Positions 52,903 through 62,373 of a stretch of DNA of 64,000 nt are shown in pieces (the first letter of the stretch is position 1; each line of letters opens with the position of its first letter). The stretch covers positions 124,001 to 188,000 of the forward strand of contig NZ_JACHML010000001.1 in NCBI RefSeq assembly GCF_014208045.1, written 5' to 3'. The DNA comes from Microbacterium thalassium (GTDB lineage Bacteria; Actinomycetota; Actinomycetes; Actinomycetales; Microbacteriaceae). The translations under genes and the position numbers were made by a program. Under the pieces are notes generated by a model. It saw only the letters and a program-made list of their open reading frames with translations, did no database searches and was not told where the DNA came from.

Positions 52903-53624
52903 CGGCCCTCCTCGGGGCGCAGCAGGAACTTGTAGCCGACGCCGCGCACGGTGCCGATGATCCGCGGATCGGCGGCGTCGTCGCCGAGCGCGCGCCGGAC
53001 GCCGCGGATGTGCACGTCGACCACGCGCTCGTCGCCGTAGAAGTCGTAGCCCCAGACCTCTTCGAGCAGCTGCGCCCGCGAGAACACCCGTCCGGGCGAG
53101 GCCGCAAGCGCGTGGAGCAGATCGAACTCGAGCGTCGACAGGATGATCTCGCGACCGTCGACCACGAGCTCGCGCCGCTGCTCGTCGAGGGTGAGTCCCG
53201 CGAATCGCAGGACGTGGTCGTCCGCCGCGGCGCCTGGCGGAGCTGCGTCGTCGCGCATCCGGCGCAGCACGGTGCGCACGCGCGCCGCGACCTCGCGGGG
53301 GCTGAACGGCTTCGTGATGTAGTCGTCGGCGCCGGTGGCGAGCCCGATGAGGGTGTCGGCCTCCTCGGCGCGCGCCGTGACCAGGATGACGTAGACGTCG
53401 GAGGTCCGACGGAGCGTGCGGAGCACCTCGAGTCCGTCGAGATCCGGCAGGCGGATGTCGAGCAGGACGAGGTCGGGCGCCGTGCCGTCGGTGGCGAGGA
53501 TGCGGTTCAGCGCCTCCGCGCCCGTGTCCGCTTCGGACACCACGTTGCCGTCGGCCTCGAGGTAGGCCCGGAGCACCGTGCGGATCTCGCGCTCGTCATC
53601 GACCACGAGCACTCGGCGAGCCAT
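52899..53624 (-). CDS. OmpR-family response regulator
   Basis: A 241-residue regulator. The receiver domain has acidic residues in VVDDERE, the phosphoacceptor Asp in LVLLDIRLPDLDG (about 54), Thr in VTARAEE and Lys in ITKPFSPRE. A winged-helix trans_reg_C domain follows (about 140-238; VFSRAQLLEEVWGYDFYGDERVVDVHIRGVRRALGD). Phosphorylation by the coupled kinase should promote binding to direct repeats; TTCAC repeats upstream of the convergent DUF2202 gene are one candidate. Confidence 0.94.
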   Translation of the reverse strand: MARRVLVVDDEREIRTVLRAYLEADGNVVSEADTGAEALNRILATDGTAPDLVLLDIRLPDLDGLEVLRTLRRTSDVYVILVTARAEEADTLIGLATGADDYITKPFSPREVAARVRTVLRRMRDDAAPPGAAADDHVLRFAGLTLDEQRRELVVDGREIILSTLEFDLLHALAASPGRVFSRAQLLEEVWGYDFYGDERVVDVHIRGVRRALGDDAADPRIIGTVRGVGYKFLLRPEEGR

Positions 53625-53714
53625 CTGGCGACCTCCTCCGCCTGCGATCTCCCCCTACGGTACCCGCGGGCTCGAGCGCGCCGATCTCTCCGCGCCGACG
53701 GGGGTCGAACGCCA

Positions 53715-53746
53715 TGATGCCGCGCCCCCAGCGAGACGCGGCATCA
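53715..53746 (-). terminator. Terminator after the flotillin-like gene
   Basis: TGATGCCGCG (53715-53724) pairs perfectly with CGCGGCATCA (53737-53746) around a 12-nt loop, 15 bp past the stop at 53761. Confidence 0.6.
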
Positions 53747-53760
53747 CGGCGCCGCGGGGC

Positions 53761-55317
53761 TCACTGCGCGGTCGAGCGCTCCCCGTTCGGCGAGACCGTC
53801 TCGGCGATACCCGCACCGAGGCCGCGTCCCACCGCCTGACCCTGGATGATCGCGGCGAGATCGAGGCCGGTGGCCGCCTCGACGCTGTCGAAGACCGAGC
53901 GCATGGCCTTCGCGCTGTCGCCTCCGACGACCGCCGACGCGCCGTCCTCGCCGGCGCCGCCGATGATCGAGACGCTGCCGATGGCCGAGTAGCCCTTGGC
54001 GAACTCGGCCATGATCGACGGCAGCACCTCCAGCACGCGCTGCGACAGGAACGCCTCCTGGTTCGAGGCGATCGCCTCAGTCTCCGCCTCGACCGCGGCC
54101 GCGCGGGCCTCGCCCTCGGCGCGGATCGCCTCGGCCTCGGCCTGGGCGCGCAGGCGCCGGGCCGTCGCCTCGGCGTCCGCGAGCGCACGCAGGGCGCTCG
54201 CCTCACCGGTCGCCTTGGCCTCGGCGGCCGTCGCCTCACCGGCTGCGCGGGCCTTGTCGGCCTCGGCCTGCTGCTCGGCGATGCGGGTGCGCGCCTCGGC
54301 CTGCTTGACCTGCTCGATCGCGGCGGCCTCGGCCGACCGCTCGCGCGTGTACAGCTCCGCCTGCGCGCGCGTCTCGGCCTCGTACCGCTGCGCGTCGGCG
54401 ACGCGCTTGACGTCGGCGTCCAGCTGGGCCTGCTTGTTCTCGGCCTGCTGCTGCAGGACGGCCTGCTCGGCCTTCGCGCGGGCGAGGTTCTCGGCCTGCT
54501 CGGCCTCGGCGCGAGCACGGCCGACGCCGGCGTTCGCGTTGGCGGTGTTGGTGTCGAGCGCCGTCTGCTCGATCAGGTTCGCCTCCTGGTTGGCGATCAT
54601 CTTCTGGTTGATCGCGCGGTCGGCGTTCGTCTGGGCGATCTCGGCCGCCTGGCGCTTGGCCTGGATCTCGGGGGCCCCGAGCGAGCGGATGTAGCCGACG
54701 AGGTCGGTGATGCCCTTGATCTGGAACGAATCGAGGATCAGGCCCTGCTCGGCGAGCTCCTGCGACACATCCGCCGCGATCTGGTCGGAGAACTTCTTGC
54801 GCTCGCGCATGAGCTCGACCACCGACAGGGTCGCGACGATGCCGCGGAGGGCGCCCTCGAGCTGCTCGGTGGTGAACTGCTCGATCGCCTTGTCCTGCGA
54901 CGCGAAGCGTTCCGCCGCACGGCGCACGAACAGCGGGTCGGAGCCGATCTTGACGATCGCGACGCCGTCGACGTTCAGGGTGACGTTGTCGAGCGACTGC
55001 GCCTCGGCGTTCAGCGAGACCTGCCGCGAGCGCAGCGAGATGATCTCGTGACGCTGCGTGATCGGGTTCACCAGCGACTTGCCGTTGACGATGACCGTGA
55101 CCGGCGACTCCGTCAGCTCGGAGCGGCTCGAGCCGTCGGCTTCGAGGACGGTGCGCTGGACCTTCTGCTTGCGGCCCGAGATGACGAGAGCCTCGTCGGC
55201 CCGCGCGACCTTGATCCAGCTGCGCGCGGCCAGCAGCACGATCAGCCCGATGATGACCGCCGCGGCGACGGCGATGCCGATGATGAGCAGGATGCCGAAG
55301 AACCCGGCGACTTCCAT
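53761..55317 (-). CDS. Flotillin-like SPFH-domain membrane protein
   Basis: A 518-residue protein. An N-terminal membrane segment (about 3-30; FFGILLIIGIAVAAAVIIGLIVLLA) precedes an SPFH/band-7 domain (about 35-215; SRQVSLNAEAQSLDNVTLNVDGVAIVKIG, LRGIVATLSVVELMRERKKF). A long Ala/Glu/Arg coiled coil (about 230-400) of the flotillin type and a Gly-rich tail complete it. Flotillins organise membrane microdomains by oligomerisation. Many bacterial flotillin genes sit beside an nfeD gene; none is visible here. It is monocistronic with its own terminator. Confidence 0.9.
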   Translation of the reverse strand: MEVAGFFGILLIIGIAVAAAVIIGLIVLLAARSWIKVARADEALVISGRKQKVQRTVLEADGSSRSELTESPVTVIVNGKSLVNPITQRHEIISLRSRQVSLNAEAQSLDNVTLNVDGVAIVKIGSDPLFVRRAAERFASQDKAIEQFTTEQLEGALRGIVATLSVVELMRERKKFSDQIAADVSQELAEQGLILDSFQIKGITDLVGYIRSLGAPEIQAKRQAAEIAQTNADRAINQKMIANQEANLIEQTALDTNTANANAGVGRARAEAEQAENLARAKAEQAVLQQQAENKQAQLDADVKRVADAQRYEAETRAQAELYTRERSAEAAAIEQVKQAEARTRIAEQQAEADKARAAGEATAAEAKATGEASALRALADAEATARRLRAQAEAEAIRAEGEARAAAVEAETEAIASNQEAFLSQRVLEVLPSIMAEFAKGYSAIGSVSIIGGAGEDGASAVVGGDSAKAMRSVFDSVEAATGLDLAAIIQGQAVGRGLGAGIAETVSPNGERSTAQ

Positions 55318-55514
55318 GGACGACTCCCTCGTGGTGCGCGGCGTCCAGCGGATGCACGGACGCCAGTGTCAAGCCTGCCAGGTCCGCCCGGGGCGCTGAG
55401 CCGCCTGTGGACAGCGGCGCTTCCGGCGAAGGCGAAGATGTCGGGCCGCCCGCCGCCCGATCGACCTGGGTCGCGGCGGGCCCCACGCCTCCGCAGCCCG
55501 TCTACGCTGTCGGC

Positions 55515-56429
55515 ATGGGACCCGGAATCGACGCATCCGCACTGCGCAGATTCATCGCGCACACCGAGGCGAAGGTCTCGCCCAAGGACGTCGCGGGTCT
55601 CTACGGCCGCGCCGAGATGCTGGCCCGGATGCCGATGCGGCTGCAGGAGTGGATCGTCTCGCACGCCGGCGCCCGCGGCGAGGAGTACATGGGGTTCGTG
55701 GTCGAGCCGTACGCCTTCTTCCTGGCCTACGAGGTGGTGGATCCGGATGCCGCGGCGCGGCTGCTTCCGCCGGGCTACCGGCTGGTCCCGGCCGCCATGT
55801 TCGCCGGCGAGACGCCCCGCCTCTGCGCGATCCTCGGGGCCTTCAACGTCCACGCCTCGGTCTTCTGGGGGGCGCGCGTGGAGCTGTACCTGATCGCCGA
55901 GAACACGCGGACCGGGATGATGACGTGGGTCATCTGCGACTACGAGTCCAACACGATCAACTACGACCCGGGTGAAGGGTTCTCCGGAGCGACGGCGGAC
56001 CGCGCGGTCATCACGACGTCGCACACCGGGGAGGTCATCGTCGACGTCCGCAGCGACCACCGTCCCAACCGGCTCGAGGTCACGGCCTCGCTCCCCGCGG
56101 GCGCCACTCGCGCGCTCGACCAGCGGCTGTGGATCGAGGGGAACCTCAGCGTGGACTACGGCGGGCGGCTGATGCATGAGGGGTCGGAGCCGTTCGGGCT
56201 CATCTTCGATCCCGGCGAGATGGCCCGGGCTCTGCACGTGCCGCTGGAGGCGGTCGAGGTGGCTCGCAACACGTTCGGGGCCGCATTCCGGGCCGACGAG
56301 CCCTTCGAGGCCGCGTGCTTCCCGTACGCCCAGCACTTCCTGACCACCAGCTACCCGCGAGCCAGCGCGATCCACGACGAGCACGCGCTCGTGGACGCCG
56401 TGCGCGCCCTCACCGAGGCGTCCGCATGA
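55515..56429 (+). CDS. Acetoacetate-decarboxylase-like hypothetical protein
   Basis: The 304-residue protein has a central region (VVEPYAFFLAYEVVDPDAAARLLPPGYRLVPAAMF, then AFNVHASVFWGARVELYLIAENT) resembling the ADC/DUF2071-type beta-barrel. I cannot identify the catalytic Lys with confidence, so no decarboxylase activity is claimed. TACGCT at 55503-55508 is six bases before ATG 55515, suggesting a leaderless transcript. Its stop overlaps the ABC ATPase start (ATGA), so it may supply or bind a lipid-like cargo for the exporter; that is inference. Confidence 0.6.
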   Translation: MGPGIDASALRRFIAHTEAKVSPKDVAGLYGRAEMLARMPMRLQEWIVSHAGARGEEYMGFVVEPYAFFLAYEVVDPDAAARLLPPGYRLVPAAMFAGETPRLCAILGAFNVHASVFWGARVELYLIAENTRTGMMTWVICDYESNTINYDPGEGFSGATADRAVITTSHTGEVIVDVRSDHRPNRLEVTASLPAGATRALDQRLWIEGNLSVDYGGRLMHEGSEPFGLIFDPGEMARALHVPLEAVEVARNTFGAAFRADEPFEAACFPYAQHFLTTSYPRASAIHDEHALVDAVRALTEASA

Positions 56430-57175
56430 CGCTCGACACCGCCGCGCAGACCGAGCTCGCCGCCACGATGCGCGGCGGCGTCAAGATCTACGGCAAGGGT
56501 CACGCAACGGTCCGCGCGCTCGACGGCATCGACGTCGACATCCGGCGCGGAGAGTTCACCGCGATCATGGGCCCGTCCGGATCGGGCAAGTCGACGCTGC
56601 TGCACACGCTCGCCGGGCTCGACCGGCTGACGTCGGGGACGTCGACGATCGCCGAGCAGACGATCACCGGGCTCAGCGAGGCCGCGATCACCGACATCCG
56701 CCGCGACCGCATCGGATTCGTGTTCCAGGCGTTCAATCTCATCCCGTCGCTCACGGCACGCGAGAACATCACGCTGCCGCTGGACATCGCGGGACGGAAG
56801 GTCGACTCGGCGTGGTTCGACGAGGTGATCGGCATCCTCGGCCTGGGCGACCGTCTGACGCACCTGCCGGCCGAGCTCTCGGGTGGCCAGCAGCAGCGCG
56901 TCGCCGTCGCGCGCGCCCTGGTCGCCCGCCCCGAGATCGTCTTCGCCGACGAACCCAGCGGAAACCTCGACTCGCGCTCGGGCGCCGAGCTGCTGTCGTT
57001 CCTGCGCCACGCCGTGCGCGACTTCGGGCAGACGATCGTGATGGTCACCCATGATCCGGTGGCGGCGTCGTACTCGGACCGGATCGTGTTCCTCGAGGAC
57101 GGCGCCATCGTCGACGAGATGCTCGAGCCGACGGCCGAGCGCGTCTTCGACCGCATGAAGCTCATGGGGCACTGA
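56426..57175 (+). CDS. ABC transporter ATP-binding protein (LolD/MacB-like)
   Basis: A 249-residue ATPase of the FtsX-associated class. Walker A is GPSGSGKSTLLHT (about 48-60), the Q-loop FVFQAFNLIPSLTARENITLPL, the signature ELSGGQQQRVAVARAL, Walker B IVFADEPSGNLDS, and the H-loop MVTHDPVAASYSDR. These enzymes drive mechanotransmission or export of lipoproteins, peptides or drugs through an FtsX permease. ATGA overlap upstream; one base separates its stop from the permease GTG. Confidence 0.92.
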   Translation: MTLDTAAQTELAATMRGGVKIYGKGHATVRALDGIDVDIRRGEFTAIMGPSGSGKSTLLHTLAGLDRLTSGTSTIAEQTITGLSEAAITDIRRDRIGFVFQAFNLIPSLTARENITLPLDIAGRKVDSAWFDEVIGILGLGDRLTHLPAELSGGQQQRVAVARALVARPEIVFADEPSGNLDSRSGAELLSFLRHAVRDFGQTIVMVTHDPVAASYSDRIVFLEDGAIVDEMLEPTAERVFDRMKLMGH

Positions 57176-57176
57176 G

Positions 57177-59738
57177 GTGTTCCGCCTCGCCTCCCGGTCG
57201 ATCAGGCACAACCCGCAGCGACTGGTCCTGACGGCCATCTCGGTGGCGCTGGGCGTCATGCTCGTCGCGGCGACGCAGACGCTGACGTCGTCGCTGTCGA
57301 GCGGCTTCGGAACCCTGTTCGGCGAGATCTACGGCGGCGCCGACATCGTCGTCGAAGCCGACCCGGATGCCGCCGATGATGCGGCATCCGGGTCCGAGAC
57401 GAACTTCGCGGCGCCCGAGCCGATCTTCACCGCCGACGATGTCGCCACCGTCGCCGCCGTCGAAGGCGTCCAACTCGCCGCCGGAGGCTTGCAGGTGCCC
57501 GCGAGCGGTCTGCTCGAGAAGGACCAGGACCGCGCGGATCCCTCCGCGCTGCTCGGCGGCCCGCCGACCCAGATCTTCAGCTGGTACGGCGACCCCGAGA
57601 TCGACCGCGCGACGCTCGTCGACGGCGAGGCGCCGACGGACGACGACGAGATCGTGCTCGACATCGACGCGATCGAGAACCTCGGCTACGAACTCGGCGA
57701 CATGATCGCGGTCTCCACGTCGACGGCGACCGAGGAGTTCGAGATCGTCGGCACCGTGCGGTTCGGCGACGAGAACAACCTGCAGGGCGCGACGCTCGCG
57801 TACGTGAGCCTGGAGTCCGCTCAGCGGCTCACGGACACCGACATGTTCCAGACGATCGGCGTCGTGGGCGAGCCGGGCGTCGACCTGGATGCGCTCGCCG
57901 ACGACATCGGCGCGCTGCTCCCCGCGGACACGCGCGCGATCACCGGCGAGGCGAAGGCCGCCGAAGAGGGCGCCACGCTCAATGACGCGCTCGTCTACGT
58001 CGACATCGTGACGATCGTGTTCGCGATCATCGCGCTGTTCGTCGGGTCGTACATCATCCTCAACACGTTCCGCATCGTGGTCACGCAGCGCACGCGGGAG
58101 TTCGGCCTGCTGCGGGCGATCGGCATGAGCGGCCGGCAGGTGCTGCGCATGATCCTGCTCGAGGCGATCCTCGTCGCCGTCGTCGCCTCGACGCTCGGGA
58201 TCCTGCTCGGCTGGGGTCTCGCCTGGATCGTCACGTCGATCATCACGATGCTCGGCACGGATGTCTTCGGACCTCTCGTAGTGCCATGGCAGGCCGTCGT
58301 GTGGAGCTACGCGCTGGGGGTCACCGTCACCGCACTGTCGGCCCTGGCGCCTGCCCTGACCGCCGCGCGGGTGTCGCCGATGGAAGCGCTGCGCGAAGCG
58401 GGGACGCAGGCGCGCAAGCCGCTCACGGTGCGCAACGTCGCGGGTGGCCTGGTCGTCGCCCTCGGACTCGTCGGCGTCGTCCTGGGCCTGACGACCGGGT
58501 GGGAGCAGCCGTACCTCCTGGTGGGCATCGGGGGCGGCCTCGTCGTGCTCGGCGTGACCCTGCTCGCAGCGCAGGTTCTCGTGCCGCTCGCGTACGCGCT
58601 GCGCGGTCTCCTCACGCGGCTGTTCGGCGTCGACGGCAAGCTGGCCGCGAACAACATCCGGCAGGAGCCGCGCCGCAGCGCCAACACCGCGGCCGCGCTC
58701 ATGATCGGGGTCATGCTGCTCGCGCTCGTCGCGACCTTCGCCGAGTCGCTCAAGACGGTCATCGACGAGGAGCTGGGAAGCACGAACGCGGACGTGTTCG
58801 TCTTCAGCACGCAGGACACCGTGCCCGAGGACGCGATCGCCGCGGTCGAGGACCTGCCCGAGGTCGCCCTGGTCTCGGAAGTCGGCTCGGGGATGCTCGA
58901 GTACGACGGCGACGAGTACGCCTACAGCGTCGTCGACCCCGAGGCCGCGGTCCGGGTCGGGGGCTTCACCTCGGAACCCGACCTGCGCGAACTCGCCGAC
59001 GGCGTGTTCATCGGGCCCGAGATCAGCGATCTGGGCGTCGAGGTCGGCGACGACGTGACCGTCACGACCGACACCGCCACGGTGACGCTGGCCGTGACCG
59101 GCGAGTACCTCACGGGCGGCGACGCCGGCTTCTACGTCGACTGGGAGACGAGCACCCTCCTCGCCGACGACCTCGAACCCGTCCAGCTCGCGATCGTCTT
59201 CACCGACGACATCGACACCGACGAGGCTCGGGACGCCGTGATCGACGATATGGGCAACGACGTGCTGGCCGACTATCCGTCGCTCGTCGCATTCCCGCCC
59301 GAGGTGTTCGCGAGCCTCATCTCCTCGGTGATCGACCTGATCCTCGGCATCATCACGGCTCTTCTGTCGGCGGCTCTCGTGATCGCCGTGCTCGGCGTGG
59401 CCAACACGCTGCTGCTGTCGGTCACCGAGCGCACGCGCGAGATCGGCCTGCTGCGGGCCGTCGGACTGCGCCGTCGCGAGGTGTGGCGCATGGTGACGCT
59501 CGAGTCGGTCATCATGGCGGTGTTCGGGGCGATCGCGGGCATGGTGCTCGGCGTCGGTCTGGGCGCCGCGCTCGTGGTGACACTGCAGGATCTCGGGTTC
59601 TCGACGCCCGCGGTGCCGTGGGCCTGGCTGGTGCTCTACACCGCGCTCGCGATGGCCGCCGGCATCATCGCGGCGATCTGGCCCGCGTGGCGCGCGTCGC
59701 GCATGGACATCCTGCAGGCGGTCGCCGCCGACGGGTAG
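57177..59738 (+). CDS. ABC transporter permease with two FtsX domains
   Basis: The 853-residue membrane protein starts at GTG 57177, one base after the ATPase stop. Layout: TM1 (about 16-40), an extracytoplasmic MacB_PCD-like domain (about 45-265), a first FtsX domain with three helices (about 270-400; TQRTREFGLLRAIGMSGRQVLRM), further helices at about 425-490, a second extracytoplasmic domain, and a final FtsX domain (about 735-850; TERTREIGLLRAVGLRRREVWRM). This duplicated form acts as a fused dimer with one ATPase. The substrate is unknown. It ends 4 bp before a convergent lipoprotein gene. Confidence 0.92.
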   Translation: MFRLASRSIRHNPQRLVLTAISVALGVMLVAATQTLTSSLSSGFGTLFGEIYGGADIVVEADPDAADDAASGSETNFAAPEPIFTADDVATVAAVEGVQLAAGGLQVPASGLLEKDQDRADPSALLGGPPTQIFSWYGDPEIDRATLVDGEAPTDDDEIVLDIDAIENLGYELGDMIAVSTSTATEEFEIVGTVRFGDENNLQGATLAYVSLESAQRLTDTDMFQTIGVVGEPGVDLDALADDIGALLPADTRAITGEAKAAEEGATLNDALVYVDIVTIVFAIIALFVGSYIILNTFRIVVTQRTREFGLLRAIGMSGRQVLRMILLEAILVAVVASTLGILLGWGLAWIVTSIITMLGTDVFGPLVVPWQAVVWSYALGVTVTALSALAPALTAARVSPMEALREAGTQARKPLTVRNVAGGLVVALGLVGVVLGLTTGWEQPYLLVGIGGGLVVLGVTLLAAQVLVPLAYALRGLLTRLFGVDGKLAANNIRQEPRRSANTAAALMIGVMLLALVATFAESLKTVIDEELGSTNADVFVFSTQDTVPEDAIAAVEDLPEVALVSEVGSGMLEYDGDEYAYSVVDPEAAVRVGGFTSEPDLRELADGVFIGPEISDLGVEVGDDVTVTTDTATVTLAVTGEYLTGGDAGFYVDWETSTLLADDLEPVQLAIVFTDDIDTDEARDAVIDDMGNDVLADYPSLVAFPPEVFASLISSVIDLILGIITALLSAALVIAVLGVANTLLLSVTERTREIGLLRAVGLRRREVWRMVTLESVIMAVFGAIAGMVLGVGLGAALVVTLQDLGFSTPAVPWAWLVLYTALAMAAGIIAAIWPAWRASRMDILQAVAADG

Positions 59739-59742
59739 CGGT

Positions 59743-60363
59743 TCAGTCTGCGCAGGAGATATATGCCGATCGCGTGATATCCACGTGCAGCTGCGCGTGA
59801 CCGGCGTACTCGCGGGCGGCATCCAGCGATTCCGCGTCGAGCGTCAGCGTGGCCCACCCGACGACGCGCTGCGGATGGCTGGCCAGCTGCGGCATCGTGT
59901 TGTTGCCGGGCGCCCACTCCGCGAGGGTGGCCGAGAACTCGTCCCAGCGATCCTGCGGGTCGTCCCAGTCGCCCCCGAGGACGTCGCGTTCGACGCACGC
60001 GTTCGCCGGCGGCTGGGCGCGACCGGCTTCGCCGCCGAGCCCGGGCAGCAGGCCGGCTTCGCTCGCACCTTCGACCGTTCCGTCGCCGTCCGCGTCGCCG
60101 TAGAAGGGCCCGTCCGGCCCGACGATGAGGTTGCGAGCGGCCTCGGCGTGCTTCCACGCCATGGCCACGTCATCGGCGGTCCGCCAGCCGGCCACCGCCT
60201 CGTCGAGCGCGTCCAGGCGCGATGCGATGTCGTCGGGGATCACGCTCGGATCCGCACCCGCCCCCGCGTCCGCTGCACACCCGGCCGAGGCCAGCGCCAC
60301 GGCCGTCGAGACCGCCAGTGCGAGCAGCGTTCGTCGGTGTCGGGTTCTGCGGGGCATCGGCAT
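59743..60363 (-). CDS. Putative lipoprotein of unknown function
   Basis: A 206-residue secreted protein. An Arg-rich N-terminus, a hydrophobic stretch and SAGC (Cys29) resemble a lipobox, although Ser at -3 is atypical. A DADGDGTVEG stretch resembles an EF-hand loop. The two C-terminal cysteines are near residues 125 and 204 (ANACVERD, ISCAD). No family is recognised. Four bases separate it from the convergent FtsX permease stop. Confidence 0.75.
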   Translation of the reverse strand: MPMPRRTRHRRTLLALAVSTAVALASAGCAADAGAGADPSVIPDDIASRLDALDEAVAGWRTADDVAMAWKHAEAARNLIVGPDGPFYGDADGDGTVEGASEAGLLPGLGGEAGRAQPPANACVERDVLGGDWDDPQDRWDEFSATLAEWAPGNNTMPQLASHPQRVVGWATLTLDAESLDAAREYAGHAQLHVDITRSAYISCAD

Positions 60364-60427
60364 CCGGCCAGCCTATGCGCCGGTCACGCCGTCGCCCGCG
60401 CGTGCGGGGACATCTCTCCGGAGGCGG

Positions 60428-60697
60428 TCACCAGACGATTCCGCCGCCCAATGAGATGCCTCCCCAGGTGAGCAGGATGAAGATCGCGGCGAACACGACG
60501 GGCGCGATGCCCTTGCCGCTGCGGGCGAGACCCTTGAGCAGGGCGATGACCGCGAACACCGCCGCGACGATCGACAGCCCCCCGCCCAGGATCAGCCCGA
60601 TGAACAGCGGTATGGGCATGAGGATGAGCCCCGCGAGGCCGAACCAGAAGGCGATCCAGGCAGAGGAGTTCGTGTGTGTAGCCGAGGCGTTTGACAT
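60428..60697 (-). CDS. Small DUF4190-like membrane protein
   Basis: An 89-residue protein with three hydrophobic segments (about 12-35, 36-52 and 62-85) after a Ser/Thr/Asn-rich N-terminus. The pattern WIAFWFGLAGLILMPIPLFIG ... GGGLSIVAAVFAVIALLKGL resembles DUF4190-type membrane proteins. ATG 60697 has GAGAGGA upstream; the ATG at 60727 is less likely. No activity is assigned to the family. It is a separate unit between the lipoprotein and the thiolase. Confidence 0.75.
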   Translation of the reverse strand: MSNASATHTNSSAWIAFWFGLAGLILMPIPLFIGLILGGGLSIVAAVFAVIALLKGLARSGKGIAPVVFAAIFILLTWGGISLGGGIVW

Positions 60698-60845
60698 GGC
60701 ATCGATCCTCTCAAGCGCCGACCCCACGAGGGCAATATCGCGCGGGGGCTTGACTTCCGCTCGCGATCACGCGTCGAGCCACACCCAGCGGACATGAGCC
60801 TCGCACCCCTGTCGGCGATCCCGAGACTTCCGTACTGGTTCGGCT

Positions 60846-62021
60846 CTACCGTTCCAGCACGACGGCGAGTCCCTGTCCGACGCCGATGCAGATCGCCGCG
60901 ACCGCCACGCCGCCGCCGCGACGCTTCAACTCGTGCGCCGCATGGCCGATGATGCGGCCGCCCGAGGCGCCCAGCGGATGCCCGATCGCGAGCGCTCCGC
61001 CGTGGATGTTGATCTTGTCCGGGTCGAGGTCGGGCCACCCCTGGATGCAGGCGATGCTCTGCGACGCGAACGCCTCGTTCAACTCGACCACATCGACATC
61101 CGCCCATGTCCGCCCGGCGCGTGCCAGCGCCTTGTTCGCCGCCTCGATCGGGGCGATCGGGAAGTAGTCCGGATCGACACCGTGCGCACCGCGGCCGGCG
61201 ATCCGCGCCAACGGCTCGGTATCGATCACGCCCTCACCACCCAGCAGGATCGCCGTCGCGCCGTCGTTGATCGGCGAGGAGTTCCCCGCCGTCACCGACC
61301 CGTTCCCATCCGCCGCGAACAGCGCCCTCAGACCGGCGAGCTTCTCCACGGACGTGTCGTCGCGGATGCCTTCGTCCCGCGACAGCTCGGCACCGGGCAC
61401 CTGCACGACCTCTTCGTCGTAGACGCCACCGGCCCACGCCTCGGCTGCGAGGCGGTGCGACCGGACCGCGAACGCGTCCTGCGCGTCACGGTCGATCCCC
61501 CACTCTCGCGCGATCTTCTCCGCCGACTCGCCGTTGGAGATCGTCCAGTGCTTCGGCAGGGCCCGGTTCGTCATCCGCCAGCCGATCGACGTGCTCCACA
61601 TCGTCTGGTTCCCTACCGCCGGCCACGGCTTCGGCGACTTCTCCACCACGAACGGGGCACGGCTCATCGACTCCGCCCCACCCGCGAGGACGATGTCGGC
61701 ATCCCCCGTCTCGATCGCCCGAGACCCCTGGACCACTGCTTCGACAGACGACGCGCACAGTCGGTTCACCGTCACGCCGGTGACCGACGTCGGGAAGCCG
61801 GCCAGCAGCGCCCCGAACCGCGCCACATTTCGATTGTCTTCACCCGCCTGGATCGCCCCGCCGAAGATCACGTCGTCGATGCGCGCGGGATCGACCCCGG
61901 CACGCTCCACACTCGCCCGCATCACCAGCGCCGCAAGATCATCCGGACGTGTCCCCGACAGCGCACCACCGGCACGACCGAACGGCGTACGGACAGCGTC
62001 ATAGACATAGGTCGCAGTCAT
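60846..62021 (-). CDS. Acetyl-CoA C-acyltransferase (thiolase)
   Basis: A 391-residue thiolase. The nucleophile is Cys89 (NRLCASSVEA), with the His in GGALAIGHPLGASG (about 347) and the second Cys378 (AICIGVGQG). The AAGAESMSR-type motif is present as LAGGAESMSRAPFVV. Sequence style is closest to the beta-ketoadipyl-CoA/acetyl-CoA acyltransferase group (PcaF/FadA); the exact chain length is undetermined. ATG 62021 follows GAGGAGAAAT. It is separated from other catabolic genes and not obviously in an operon. Confidence 0.92.
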   Translation of the reverse strand: MTATYVYDAVRTPFGRAGGALSGTRPDDLAALVMRASVERAGVDPARIDDVIFGGAIQAGEDNRNVARFGALLAGFPTSVTGVTVNRLCASSVEAVVQGSRAIETGDADIVLAGGAESMSRAPFVVEKSPKPWPAVGNQTMWSTSIGWRMTNRALPKHWTISNGESAEKIAREWGIDRDAQDAFAVRSHRLAAEAWAGGVYDEEVVQVPGAELSRDEGIRDDTSVEKLAGLRALFAADGNGSVTAGNSSPINDGATAILLGGEGVIDTEPLARIAGRGAHGVDPDYFPIAPIEAANKALARAGRTWADVDVVELNEAFASQSIACIQGWPDLDPDKINIHGGALAIGHPLGASGGRIIGHAAHELKRRGGGVAVAAICIGVGQGLAVVLER

Positions 62022-62373
62022 ATTTCTCCTCACGAACGACCGGCGGCATCGGGCTCCTGCGACGTGGCGTCTCCGCCCACTGTGCGCAGACGGTTCAGCC
62101 CATCACCGATGATCTCGGGTTCAGGTCCAGGATTACCACCACGGTGGGGCCTGAGGTCGGGCTCGTCTGCCGTCATCCCAGCTCGCAGCTGACGGGGACG
62201 CAACCCGTCGCCAACCGGGACTGCCGAGGGTGCCCCACTCCGCGCGAATGTTGCCACCACTGTTGTCACGAGCGCCTCTGAGAATATAGACAACCCTGAT
62301 AATCAGGATTCTCTCTGGCGGTGGCGGCGGGATTTGAAACCTGGTCACACGTCTGTTCACGCTTCGGCGTGGT
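62022..62373. other. 352-bp gap without convincing gene
   Basis: The gap contains the degenerate tRNA-Ser 3'-region copy at 62252-62340. A short CACGC/GCGTG hairpin (62358-62371) after the toxin stop may be its terminator. The rest (62022-62250) shows ORFs on both strands, none with an RBS, motif or family resemblance. I see no function beyond the thiolase promoter side. Confidence 0.6.
62252..62340 (-). repeat. Degenerate duplicate of the tRNA-Ser 3' end and terminator
   Basis: This 89-bp segment aligns without gaps to 63102-63190, exactly 850 bp away, at roughly 77% identity by hand count. It repeats the sequence downstream of tRNA-Ser (CCACCACTGTTG...CACGAGCGC), a weakened stem-loop in place of the terminator, and the tRNA acceptor/T-arm end (TCTGGCGGTG and GGGATTTGAA). 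It stops inside the tRNA T arm, so no functional tRNA remains. Confidence 0.75.

Noticed and set aside
62030..62293. 87-codon minus-strand ORF in the gap
   Set aside because: It has no RBS or motif and overlaps the tRNA-derived repeat.
62252..62340. Second tRNA gene
   Set aside because: Only the acceptor/T-arm end and downstream terminator region are present; anticodon and D arms are missing.
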